DNA from: Dyadobacter luteus
GTDB lineage: Bacteria; Bacteroidota; Bacteroidia; Cytophagales; Spirosomataceae
DNA: 64,000 nucleotides
Direction of reading: 5' to 3'
Assembly (NCBI RefSeq): GCF_003383615.1
Contig: NZ_QNUL01000003.1
Span: forward strand, 186,001-250,000
The first letter of the stretch is position 1, and the number at the start of each line of letters is the position of its first letter. The notes beneath the pieces are model-generated. The model worked only from the letters and a program-made list of their open reading frames with translations. It was not told where the DNA came from and ran no database searches. Positions 8,365 to 16,530 of the stretch are shown in pieces. The translations under genes and the position numbers were made by a program.

Positions 8365-9378
8365 TTAGTTATCACTCTCCGGCCTTACTTTCAGAAGCCG
8401 CTGTAACCAACTTTGTTGCTCAGCGGCTTCTTCATTTTGCACTTGGGGTGATAGGCTTTCCGAGAGAAGACTTTTCAGGTCAGGTTGCCCGGCATTCACC
8501 CAGCAGGTATACCACATGTCTCCTACCATCGCCACCGAAGCTTTCATCCTCCGCTCCACCTGTCCGCTTAGCATGGCGTCAAAACGCTCTGAAAATTCTC
8601 TGGAATAAGTACGGGTCAAAATGTTGTTGCGTAGCTCATAGGTGTATTTTTTATCAGGGTCAAAGGAAGTTGTCAATTGCTTTTCAAACAGAAATACAGA
8701 ATCGCTGGCGGCATGTGATTCTTCAACAACCCGCCAAACCTCTTTGCTCACATGATTAATGTACCTTACCTCTCCTATCCAGAGCTGGTAATTTTCTGCA
8801 AACAATTCGGGGAGTCGTGATTCCCAAAAACCATGAATTCCTTCCTGGCCGGTGAGCTGACCGTTGTAATTTCGGGTGGTATGCAAAGGAACGTGAGCAT
8901 CGGCAATGTAATGGCCCAGATCTGCGCTTAATCTCAGAATCCGCCCTGCATTCTTTTGTTTGAATGCTTCGGTTAACTGATACGAAGCAATTTGCAGATG
9001 CCAGGGTACAATGCCGTGTTTGCGAAGGCTGTCTTCTCCCATTTTAGCAACGGCATCATTCCAGAACAGGGGTAAAACTGACAAGGCACTGTCACCATAT
9101 ACATCCAGATCAATAAAATGCCGCTCTGCCTCTCCCACGACGGCGTATCTTCGCTTATCGGGATTCACTGCATTTTCTGTCAGGTAGTCAATATTGTTTT
9201 TGTAGAAATACTGCATTTCAGCCGGGAGCCGAAAGACAGCAAGACGGTTGATTCTTTTGTGCGCCCAGAAACCCCATTCAGGTTCGCCTTTCCCATACAC
9301 AGACTTTTGAGCCAGGCAAAAGAACAGCGCCAGACTAAGAATCGCAGTTTTTTGAAGAAAATTTTTTGACGACGCCAA
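8365..9378 (-). CDS. Zinc-dependent phospholipase C / S1-P1 nuclease-like secreted protein
   Basis: A 337-residue protein with a signal peptide (hydrophobic run ending FFCLAQKS) and an all-helical core with conserved His/Asp residues typical of zinc-dependent phospholipase C and S1/P1 nucleases: WGFWAHKRINR near the mature N-terminus, ERHFIDLD, and LGHYIADAHVPLH followed by GIHGFWESRLPE. These would hold a trinuclear zinc site. The only plausible start is a TTG at 9378, as no in-frame ATG precedes the signal sequence. It is convergent with the isomerase-like gene (4-nt gap). Lipid or nucleic acid substrate cannot be decided. Confidence 0.85.
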   Translation of the reverse strand: MASSKNFLQKTAILSLALFFCLAQKSVYGKGEPEWGFWAHKRINRLAVFRLPAEMQYFYKNNIDYLTENAVNPDKRRYAVVGEAERHFIDLDVYGDSALSVLPLFWNDAVAKMGEDSLRKHGIVPWHLQIASYQLTEAFKQKNAGRILRLSADLGHYIADAHVPLHTTRNYNGQLTGQEGIHGFWESRLPELFAENYQLWIGEVRYINHVSKEVWRVVEESHAASDSVFLFEKQLTTSFDPDKKYTYELRNNILTRTYSREFSERFDAMLSGQVERRMKASVAMVGDMWYTCWVNAGQPDLKSLLSESLSPQVQNEEAAEQQSWLQRLLKVRPESDN

Positions 9379-9734
9379 AATCGCTTCCAGTATAATATTT
9401 TGAACTGATATTTAAACCGTTAAACGACGTTTATACCCATTTTGCAATAAAAAGTCACCGATGAGTATTTCGAGAAACCCAATTCCTCAAAATACATAAA
9501 AAATAGCAGAAACATACCCTGATTTAACCAGCCAAATAAGAGGGTTTGCAAATTAGGACACCAGAACGAAGCCAAATAATATATCGCCATAGTGACAATC
9601 AGAGCAATATAATTTTAAAATGACCCCAATTTTCAATATATATTATATTTTTTATAAAAATAGTACAATTAAATTTTTATACCTACTTTTGTCCTGTTAA
9701 AAATCAAATTCAATAATACAGATATAAAATACGA
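9379..9734. other. 356-nt AT-rich intergenic region between divergent genes
   Basis: No coding sequence is seen. It is AT-rich and holds the promoter of the Dabb gene on its right side (TACTTTTG at 9684-9691) and presumably that of the phospholipase-like gene on its left. Confidence 0.6.
9684..9691 (+). promoter_or_regulatory. -7 promoter element of the Dabb gene
   Basis: TACTTTTG fits TAnnTTTG, 43 nt before the ATG at 9735. A clear -33 element is not obvious. Confidence 0.5.
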
Positions 9735-10139
9735 ATGAAACCTCGTAATAAAACATTAGGATACCTTATACCAGTTTTCGCTCTGTGCGTATTTATGCTG
9801 GTCATTTACGGAGCATACGTTCCACATAAACCTGCCGAAATTCAGCGTGTCGTTTGCATTAAATTCAAACCCGGAACAAGCGGTGAGACAATTGAAAAGC
9901 ACATGCGTGATTTTGCTACATTGAAAAACAATGTGAAAGACGTGGTTGCTTATTCAGCAGGCAAAGTGGAAAAAAGCAAGGCTGACGGCGAGCAGTTTGA
10001 CGTAGTGCATTACCTCACTTTCCGCACCAAGGAAGGAGCTGATGAATATGTGGCCGACTCAGATCGTCTGGATTTTGTAAAAGCAAATGAAGCCAATTGG
10101 GATAAAGTACTGGAACTGAATTCCAATATTCAAAAATAA
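9735..10139 (+). CDS. Membrane-anchored Dabb (stress-responsive A/B barrel) protein
   Basis: A 134-residue protein with one N-terminal membrane segment (about residues 9-28, LGYLIPVFALCVFMLVIYG) and a single Dabb alpha/beta ferredoxin-like domain: QRVVCIKFKPGTSGE, then the helix, DVVAYSAGKVE, and HYLTFRTKEGADEYVADSD. Dabb domains form dimeric barrels. Some degrade or cyclise small molecules, but most are uncharacterised. The domain should face the periplasm. Monocistronic, with a terminator shared with ung. Confidence 0.85.
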   Translation: MKPRNKTLGYLIPVFALCVFMLVIYGAYVPHKPAEIQRVVCIKFKPGTSGETIEKHMRDFATLKNNVKDVVAYSAGKVEKSKADGEQFDVVHYLTFRTKEGADEYVADSDRLDFVKANEANWDKVLELNSNIQK

Positions 10140-10162
10140 ATAGTAATAGGAGTGAAAATTAG

Positions 10163-10194
10163 AAAAAGAGCCGGGCTTCCCGACTCTTTTTTTT
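10163..10194. terminator. Bidirectional terminator between the Dabb gene and ung
   Basis: AAAAAGAGCCGGG pairs with CCCGACTCTTTTT (one mismatch) and has T-runs on both strands. It lies between convergent genes. Confidence 0.85.
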
Positions 10195-10195
10195 G

Positions 10196-10861
10196 TTACC
10201 ATTCGATGGGCTTAAGGTCATGTTCCTCCAGATATTGGTTAGTTCTGCTGAAATGATGATTACCAAACCAGCCTCCGGCATTGGCCGACATAGGTGAAGG
10301 GTGACGCGATTTGAGCACAAAATGTTTGCTCTGATCAATCACAGCGCCTTTATCCTGGGCGTATTTTCCCCACAGCAGAAATACGACATTTTGTTTTTCC
10401 TCCGAAATACATTTGATTACTGCATCCGTAAATTTCTCCCAACCCTTATTCTGATGAGACCCCGCAGCAGCACTTTGAACAGTAAGCGTAGCATTTAATA
10501 GCAATACACCTTGTGAAGCCCACCTTTCAAGATTTCCTGTAGAGGGAATAGGCTTACCCAAATCCTGTTGAATTTCCTTAAAAATATTGACCAATGACGG
10601 TGGAATTCTGATACCGTCATTCACTGAAAAACACAATCCATTAGCTTGCCCAAACCCGTGGTAAGGATCCTGACCCAAAATAACAACACGGCAATTATCG
10701 AATGAACAATGATTAAATGCATTGAATATTTGTTTGGCCGGAGGGAAAATTTGCCGGGTAGCATATTCCTCCTTCACGAAAGTGACTAACGATTGAAAAT
10801 AGGGTTTATCAAATTCCGATGACAATCTTTCTTTCCACGACTCCTCTATTTTTACATCCAT
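10196..10861 (-). CDS. ung: Uracil-DNA glycosylase (family 1)
   Basis: A 221-residue enzyme that removes uracil from DNA at the start of base-excision repair. Family 1 signatures are present: the water-activating loop GQDPYHG (about residues 62-68), the uracil-recognition segment LLLNATLTV, and the HPSPMSA leucine/histidine loop (about 187-193). Length is normal. The start is the ATG at 10861. Cytoplasmic, not in an operon. Confidence 0.97.
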   Translation of the reverse strand: MDVKIEESWKERLSSEFDKPYFQSLVTFVKEEYATRQIFPPAKQIFNAFNHCSFDNCRVVILGQDPYHGFGQANGLCFSVNDGIRIPPSLVNIFKEIQQDLGKPIPSTGNLERWASQGVLLLNATLTVQSAAAGSHQNKGWEKFTDAVIKCISEEKQNVVFLLWGKYAQDKGAVIDQSKHFVLKSRHPSPMSANAGGWFGNHHFSRTNQYLEEHDLKPIEW

Positions 10862-11004
10862 CCCATTGAGTTTAAATTAAAAACCAAATTAATATCTTTT
10901 TGATTTGCTTTTGTCAGCAAATGATGACTATTTTCGTTTGGTACGAGTATTTATAATTCAAAATTAATACTTTAATCAAAGTACAAACCCAACACCTGAG
11001 TCTT

Positions 11005-11391
11005 ATGGTTTCAAAAGTTACAGAAGGTGTAAAAGTCACCGTACTCACAGAATATCAACCTGACTACTCCAACCCGGGTCAGGAACATTATGTGTTTACC
11101 TACAAAATCATGATTGAAAACCGTAGTGAACACACAGTCAAGCTACTACGCCGACACTGGCTTATCTACGACGCAAATGCTTCTGTACGCGAGGTGGAAG
11201 GAGAAGGTGTGGTAGGTCTTCAGCCTGTATTAGAGCCTGGAGATGTACACGATTATGTTTCAGGCTGTAACCTCAGAACTGATATTGGCAAAATGGCAGG
11301 AACCTATCTGATGGAACGCGTCATTGACGGCAAACAATTCAGAGTGATCATCCCTGCTTTTTCCCTTGTTGTACCTTACAGATTGAACTGA
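11005..11391 (+). CDS. apaG: ApaG-domain protein
   Basis: A 128-residue single-domain ApaG protein with an immunoglobulin-like fold. Recognisable segments are HYVFTYKIMIENRS, the VVGLQPVLEPGD loop, and the C-terminal GTYLMERV. ApaG is linked to divalent-cation (Co/Mg) tolerance phenotypes in enterobacteria, and the fold occurs in adaptor domains, but its biochemical role is unclear. It heads a co-directional run with a methyltransferase and two membrane proteins (11005-14387). Confidence 0.93.
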   Translation: MVSKVTEGVKVTVLTEYQPDYSNPGQEHYVFTYKIMIENRSEHTVKLLRRHWLIYDANASVREVEGEGVVGLQPVLEPGDVHDYVSGCNLRTDIGKMAGTYLMERVIDGKQFRVIIPAFSLVVPYRLN

Positions 11392-11431
11392 TCCGCAAGC
11401 CGGATTTCACATTGCTATAAATTAAGACGAA

Positions 11432-12208
11432 TTGATTGCTGCTTACATTAAATACCTGATTCGTTCCGGTAACGAACATGCCATACATTCCCCGTTTTTG
11501 TTTGAACTTTACAACAACGTCATTGCGCTCAAAAACGACAAAAATCCGGATTATACAAGCCTTCAGGCATTAAGGAAAAAGCTACTCCGTTCGGAGCAGG
11601 AGATTGAAATTCTGGATCTTGGAGCTGGTTCCCGCGTCAATAAGTCCAATCGCCGCAAGCTGAAAACCATTGCCAAAAATGCCGAAAAGCCTGAAAAATT
11701 CGGCAGACTATTTTACAGACTTATCGAACGCTTAAAACCAGGCAGTATACTTGAATTAGGCACGTCTCTCGGCCTTACCACCCTTTATATGGCAAAAGCC
11801 AGTCCTGAAACCAGGATTGTTACATTTGAGGGTTGTCCGCAAACTGCTCAGATCGCCAGTGAAAACTTCGAAAGTGAGGGAATGAGTAATATCGAGATAG
11901 TCGTCGGCAATATTGACCAAACACTGCCTGAAACGTTGAAAAGTTTCTCTGATGGTATCGATTATGCCTACTTTGATGCCAATCACCGTTTTGAACCGAC
12001 AGTGAGATATTTCGAGCAATGCCTCCCATATGCCAACAATAACAGCCTGTTTATATTCGATGATATTTACTGGTCCGAAGAGATGACACAAGCGTGGAAC
12101 CATATCAAAGCGCACCCGCAAGTTACCCTCACTGTGGATCTGTTCTGGATTGGCCTGGTTTTTTTCAGGAAAGAACAAGTCAAAGAAGATTTCACACTAC
12201 GGTTTTAA
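11432..12208 (+). CDS. Class I SAM-dependent methyltransferase
   Basis: A 258-residue Rossmann-type methyltransferase. The SAM-binding motif I is SILELGTSLGLTTLYMA (about residues 108-124), followed by the acidic VTFEGCP strand end, and motif III/IV around DYAYFDANHRFEP and LFIFDDIYWSEEM. The pattern resembles O-methyltransferase family members common in Bacteroidota. The start is a TTG at 11432, because the conserved N-terminus (YIKYLIRSGNEHAIHSPF) begins just after it and no ATG is available. The substrate is unknown. It lies 40 nt after apaG. Confidence 0.85.
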   Translation: MIAAYIKYLIRSGNEHAIHSPFLFELYNNVIALKNDKNPDYTSLQALRKKLLRSEQEIEILDLGAGSRVNKSNRRKLKTIAKNAEKPEKFGRLFYRLIERLKPGSILELGTSLGLTTLYMAKASPETRIVTFEGCPQTAQIASENFESEGMSNIEIVVGNIDQTLPETLKSFSDGIDYAYFDANHRFEPTVRYFEQCLPYANNNSLFIFDDIYWSEEMTQAWNHIKAHPQVTLTVDLFWIGLVFFRKEQVKEDFTLRF

Positions 12209-12249
12209 CAAGAAGTACTTTATGCACGAAAGGGTAATATCTTTACAGG

Positions 12250-13242
12250 ATGTCCACATACAACAGCGGGAGCATGAGCAGTAACGATATACTTGATCAA
12301 CTTCGTAGTAAACAGATTATCTCTGACCAGCATTCAGAAACGATATCTGACTTTCTTGACTCACGCCCATTCTCGTTGTACCATGAGCTACGCAGTATAC
12401 TTTATCTGGGCATATTGCTTTTCACCTCGGGAGTTGGCGTTATTGTGTACGACAACATTGATAGTATCGGACATCAGGTAATCATCAGTATACTTGCTAT
12501 TTTATGCATTTTACTTTTAGGTCATTCTGTAAAACACCGCTCACCTTTTTCGTGGTTAAAAACTATTCCGCAAAGCAAACTCGCAGACTATAGTTTACTG
12601 CTTGGCTGTAGCCTTTTTCTGATTCTGGAAGGCTACCTCCAATATCAGTATGAGTTATTCGGAACCAGATTTGGATTGGCTGTTGCTATTCCAACTTTAC
12701 TATTTTTCCTCCTGGCCTATCGTTTCGACCACATAGGTGTGCTGTCAATGGCGCTGACAGGGCTGGCTTCCTGGCTAGGACTCACCATAGCTCCCACCTC
12801 AGTTGTACGGGGAAATGATTTCACCAGCGAAAGTTTATTGATTACAGCTATTGTGCTTGGCTTAGCGCTCGCAGTTGCCGGAAAGGTATCCGAAATAAAA
12901 CAACTGAAAAGTCGTTTCAGCTTTACCTACCTACTATTCGGAGCGAATCTTGCTTCGGCAGCAGCTTTAGCAGGCTTGTTCAACCACACTGTCTGGTTTG
13001 TATACTTCATTATCTCTATCGCGCTTTCGTATTATCTGATACAAACAGCACGAAAAGAACAGTCTGCTGTTTTTTTGGTAATGGGTGTTATCTATGGCTA
13101 TGTAGCCATCAGCTATGCACTTTTCTATCTTACTCCGGATATCATGGTCGGCTTGCTGGGTATTTTCTATATGCTCGCTTCCAGTGCCGGAACTCTGATC
13201 TTTCTTTTAAACTTCAGGAAAATTTTAGGGACTAAAAGATGA
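12250..13242 (+). CDS. Multi-pass membrane protein, DUF2157 type
   Basis: A 330-residue protein. The N-terminal cytosolic segment (about residues 1-60, with SNDILDQLRSKQIIS and SLYHELRSILYLG) matches the style of DUF2157, and about nine or ten hydrophobic helices follow to the C-terminus. DUF2157 proteins are uncharacterised inner-membrane proteins, in other phyla often fused to DUF4401. Here a second membrane protein with a related N-terminus follows, and the two genes overlap by 4 nt (ATGA), so the two products may work together. The DUF assignment is from recognition, not a search. Confidence 0.75.
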   Translation: MSTYNSGSMSSNDILDQLRSKQIISDQHSETISDFLDSRPFSLYHELRSILYLGILLFTSGVGVIVYDNIDSIGHQVIISILAILCILLLGHSVKHRSPFSWLKTIPQSKLADYSLLLGCSLFLILEGYLQYQYELFGTRFGLAVAIPTLLFFLLAYRFDHIGVLSMALTGLASWLGLTIAPTSVVRGNDFTSESLLITAIVLGLALAVAGKVSEIKQLKSRFSFTYLLFGANLASAAALAGLFNHTVWFVYFIISIALSYYLIQTARKEQSAVFLVMGVIYGYVAISYALFYLTPDIMVGLLGIFYMLASSAGTLIFLLNFRKILGTKR

Positions 13243-14387
13243 ACCGAGCTTATCAGGAAACCTGGGTAAAAAACCTGTATCTGCAAAATAAATGCAGAAA
13301 ATGGATGTCAAAAAAACTGCTTACAGAAGCGCAGTTTGAGCGTATATGCTCCCAATTCCCTCATCAGTTCTATCTTCCTAACCTATTTGTTCGTATCGGA
13401 TTGTTTCTGTTTGCCAGTGTTTCCGGTTCATTTTTTGTCAGTTTTATCGCATTGCTTTTTGGAATGGAATCGGGAAATTCCTTTATCATTCCAAGTATTA
13501 TTTCGGGAATAGGCTTTTTTGTGAGTCTGGAATTTATGATCAGAGAAAAGAAGCTGTATCACTCCGGTGCAGACAATGCGCTGCTTTATGCAGGATTGGT
13601 TTCATTTTTTGTTCCTTTGGTAATTCTATTTGAAAACCGGCTGGAAGTATGGCAGTACTGTCTGGCTGCCCTGATTTTACTCATTCCGGCATGCTATCGC
13701 TACGCAGATTCATTCCTGGCTCTGTGCTTATTAGCTGTTTGGTACACATTGGTGATGAGCCTGATGATGAAATCAGTAACGGGACGTATGTTACTTCCGT
13801 TTGCCATGGTGGGGATGTCGGCCGCTCTCTACCTGCTGGTCAGCAAGATCTGTGACATTTATTACAGGCAAAGTCGGATTCTATTGGAATTTATTTTATT
13901 ACTGCTGATTTATCTGAGCGGCAATTATTATGTTGTTCGTGAGGCGAATGCACTAATTAATGATATTGGCGGATCTGAGAGTCCTCAGATTGATTTCGCA
14001 ATTGTGTTTTACGCATTTACATTAATTATTCCCGCTCTTTACATTTTTCTGGGTTTAAAACAGAAAAACAGAATTCTCCTTATAGCCGGGCTGCTTGCTT
14101 TGGCATTCAGTGGATTTACATTCTACTATTATACTGATTTCCTTTCTGCCTCGCAGGCCACAGCCTTGTCAGGCGTTCTGATGATCGGTATTTCTGCACT
14201 TTGCATACACTATTTGAAACAACCCAGATACGGCATTGCCGATCATCCCGAAGAGGACTCATCTGCCTACTTACATATACAAACAATCCTTGCTTCTGAA
14301 GTTTTGAGCGACGTACCAGCTCATGATAACTTCCGGTTCGGCGGAAGCGGTGAATTCAGTGGAGGCGGGTCAGCAGGTGAGTACTAA
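13239..14387 (+). CDS. Multi-pass membrane protein with glycine/serine-rich tail
   Basis: A 382-residue protein with an N-terminal soluble segment (ETWVKNLYLQNKCRKWMSK, LLTEAQFERICSQFP), about ten membrane helices, a short hydrophilic stretch, and a C-terminal tail FRFGGSGEFSGGGSAGEY. Such glycine-rich FGGGxFxGGGxxGxY tails occur on several unrelated bacterial membrane proteins and their purpose is unknown. It is translationally coupled to the preceding DUF2157-type gene. It may be the counterpart of the DUF4401 half of the fused family, which is inference. Confidence 0.7.
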   Translation: MNRAYQETWVKNLYLQNKCRKWMSKKLLTEAQFERICSQFPHQFYLPNLFVRIGLFLFASVSGSFFVSFIALLFGMESGNSFIIPSIISGIGFFVSLEFMIREKKLYHSGADNALLYAGLVSFFVPLVILFENRLEVWQYCLAALILLIPACYRYADSFLALCLLAVWYTLVMSLMMKSVTGRMLLPFAMVGMSAALYLLVSKICDIYYRQSRILLEFILLLLIYLSGNYYVVREANALINDIGGSESPQIDFAIVFYAFTLIIPALYIFLGLKQKNRILLIAGLLALAFSGFTFYYYTDFLSASQATALSGVLMIGISALCIHYLKQPRYGIADHPEEDSSAYLHIQTILASEVLSDVPAHDNFRFGGSGEFSGGGSAGEY

Positions 14388-14420
14388 ACCAATTAACCTA
14401 TTATTTATTTAATTCAAAAA

Positions 14421-15401
14421 ATGAAAAATTGTATTGCCGCAGCTATTGCTCTCCTAAGCCTTCAACCTGCATTGGCACAAAAAGAAAAGAAAGAAACATC
14501 CGGCAACCCCATTTTCCCGGGCTGGTACGCTGATCCGGAAGCAATTGTATTCGGCAAAGAATATTGGGTATACCCTACCTTTTCGGCTCCTTACAATAAG
14601 CAGGTTCATTTTGACGCATTTTCATCTACGGATCTGGTCAATTGGAAAAAACATTCATCTATTCTCGATACTTCTGCAGTCAAATGGGCAAAACGCGCCA
14701 TGTGGGCACCGTCTATCATCAAAAAAGACAACAAGTACTTTTTCTTTTTCGGAGCAAATGATATTCAGAATGATCAGGAAAAAGGAGGCATCGGTGTAGC
14801 TGTAGCTGACAAACCAGAAGGCCCCTATAAGGATCATTTGGGCAAGCCGCTTATTGATAAGTTTCACAATGGAGCTCAGCCTATTGATCAGTTCGTTTTC
14901 AGAGACAAAGATGGACAGCATTATCTCTATTATGGAGGCTGGAAACACTGCAACGTAGCCAAACTAAATGACGACTTCACGGGCTTTGTACCTTTTGAAG
15001 ACGGTACTATATTCAAAGAAGTGACTCCGGAGGGATACGTAGAGGGGCCATTCATGTTTATCCGTGACGGGAAATATTATTTTATGTGGTCGGAAGGAGG
15101 CTGGACAGGGCCTAACTATTCTGTAGCTTACGCCATCGCCGATTCGCCATTCGGACCTTTCAAAAGAATTGACAGAATCCTGCAACAGGATCCCGAAGTG
15201 GCGAGAGGTGCAGGTCACCATTCGATTATACAGGGACCGGGAAAAGATCAATATTACATCGTGTATCACCGCCGGCCTCTTACCGAAACGGATGGGAATC
15301 ACCGTGAAACATGTATTGAAGTGATGACCTTTAATGAAAACGGCCTGATCAATCCTGTGAAAATCACAACGACGGGTGTCAAAAAACAGAAACTTAAGTA
15401 G
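14421..15401 (+). CDS. Secreted glycoside hydrolase family 43 enzyme
   Basis: A 326-residue protein with a signal peptide (CIAAAIALLSLQPALAQ) and a GH43-type five-bladed propeller. The catalytic base is expected in GWYADPEA (about residues 36-43), the pKa modulator in the APSIIKKDNKYFFFFG strand (about 98), and the acid in VEGPFMFIRDGKYY (about 207-220). GH43 enzymes are arabinofuranosidases, xylosidases or galactosidases, and the specificity cannot be read here. It opens a run of secreted or surface carbohydrate-related genes, but no SusC/SusD pair is present. Confidence 0.9.
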   Translation: MKNCIAAAIALLSLQPALAQKEKKETSGNPIFPGWYADPEAIVFGKEYWVYPTFSAPYNKQVHFDAFSSTDLVNWKKHSSILDTSAVKWAKRAMWAPSIIKKDNKYFFFFGANDIQNDQEKGGIGVAVADKPEGPYKDHLGKPLIDKFHNGAQPIDQFVFRDKDGQHYLYYGGWKHCNVAKLNDDFTGFVPFEDGTIFKEVTPEGYVEGPFMFIRDGKYYFMWSEGGWTGPNYSVAYAIADSPFGPFKRIDRILQQDPEVARGAGHHSIIQGPGKDQYYIVYHRRPLTETDGNHRETCIEVMTFNENGLINPVKITTTGVKKQKLK

Positions 15402-15404
15402 TTC

Positions 15405-16469
15405 ATGCAGTCATTTAAGCTTTCCCTGGAAATTTTCTCGGGTTTCATTATTTTGTTTTCCCTGATGCCTCTAATCAGAAATGATTACTGGACCTTCAGA
15501 GTTTTTGATTATCCACGACTTCAGAAGCTGTTTCTGAATTTGGTAACGATTATTCTTTATGCGTTTTATTTTCAGGTTGACGAGCCATTTGAAGTATTTG
15601 TTTTCGTCGCTCTGATCCTTAACTGCGCTTACCTGATTTATCAGATTTACCCCTTTTCCTTTTTTGCAAAAAAAGCTTTGCAAAAAAGATCTTTCACAGA
15701 CAAAAGGAACGAAATAAGTATCGTTTCTTCCAATGTATATCAGGATAACAGAAATACAATTGGCTGTCTGAGTGTAATAGGGAGGCAGGATCCTGATATC
15801 GTTCTGTTGCTGGAAACAGACCAGTACTGGTACAAAGGGACAGAAAAGTTGAAGGAAAAATATCCTCACCAGGTATTGGTTCCGTTGGAAAATACCTATG
15901 GAATGCTACTCTATTCAAAATTCAAACTGGTGAATCCTGAGGTACGGTATCTGGTCGACGATGAAATTCCTTCAATCACGACAAAAGTGGAACTTCCATC
16001 GGGAAAGCTGATTACGTTGCACTGCGTACACCCCACCCCACCGGTGCCCGGAGAAAATCTCTACGCGACTGAAAGGGATAAGGAACTGTTGCTCGTAGCC
16101 AAAGAGGTGAAAGAAAATCCTACCCCGACAATTGTTGTCGGGGATCTTAATGATGTGGCCTGGTCGCATACTACAAAGTTGTTTACAAAAATAAGCGGAA
16201 CACTGGATCCAAGAATAGGACGGGGATTTTTCAATACTTTTCATGCTAAATACCCGTTCCTGCGCTTTCCATTAGACCACGTTTTCTGCACCACAGATTT
16301 CAAACTGGTCACCATGCGCAGACTTGAAAATTTTAATTCCGACCATTTTCCGATTTTTATCGCATTGCAATTCGAAGAACAGGCAGATGAGCACCAGGAG
16401 GAGCCCGAAGCAGATCATGAAGAGATTGCTGAAGCTGAGGAAAAAATAAATAAGGACGTACCCGAATAA
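15405..16469 (+). CDS. Membrane-anchored endonuclease/exonuclease/phosphatase-family protein
   Basis: A 354-residue protein with about three N-terminal membrane helices (roughly residues 7-80), an EEP-fold catalytic domain and an acidic C-terminal tail (last 30 residues rich in Glu/Asp). Catalytic features are VSSNVYQDN (Asn), LLLETDQYW (Glu), VVGDLNDVAWS (Asp/Asn) and NSDHFPI (Asp-His). The layout is that of the YafD-like/vancomycin-resistance-associated EEP group. It starts 3 nt after the GH43 stop, so the two are probably co-transcribed. The substrate (DNA, phospholipid or inositol phosphate) is unknown. Confidence 0.85.
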   Translation: MQSFKLSLEIFSGFIILFSLMPLIRNDYWTFRVFDYPRLQKLFLNLVTIILYAFYFQVDEPFEVFVFVALILNCAYLIYQIYPFSFFAKKALQKRSFTDKRNEISIVSSNVYQDNRNTIGCLSVIGRQDPDIVLLLETDQYWYKGTEKLKEKYPHQVLVPLENTYGMLLYSKFKLVNPEVRYLVDDEIPSITTKVELPSGKLITLHCVHPTPPVPGENLYATERDKELLLVAKEVKENPTPTIVVGDLNDVAWSHTTKLFTKISGTLDPRIGRGFFNTFHAKYPFLRFPLDHVFCTTDFKLVTMRRLENFNSDHFPIFIALQFEEQADEHQEEPEADHEEIAEAEEKINKDVPE

Positions 16470-16530
16470 CAAACACAAATACATGCACTGATTACATTTC
16501 TAACACTTTTATTCAGACCATCATTATCAA

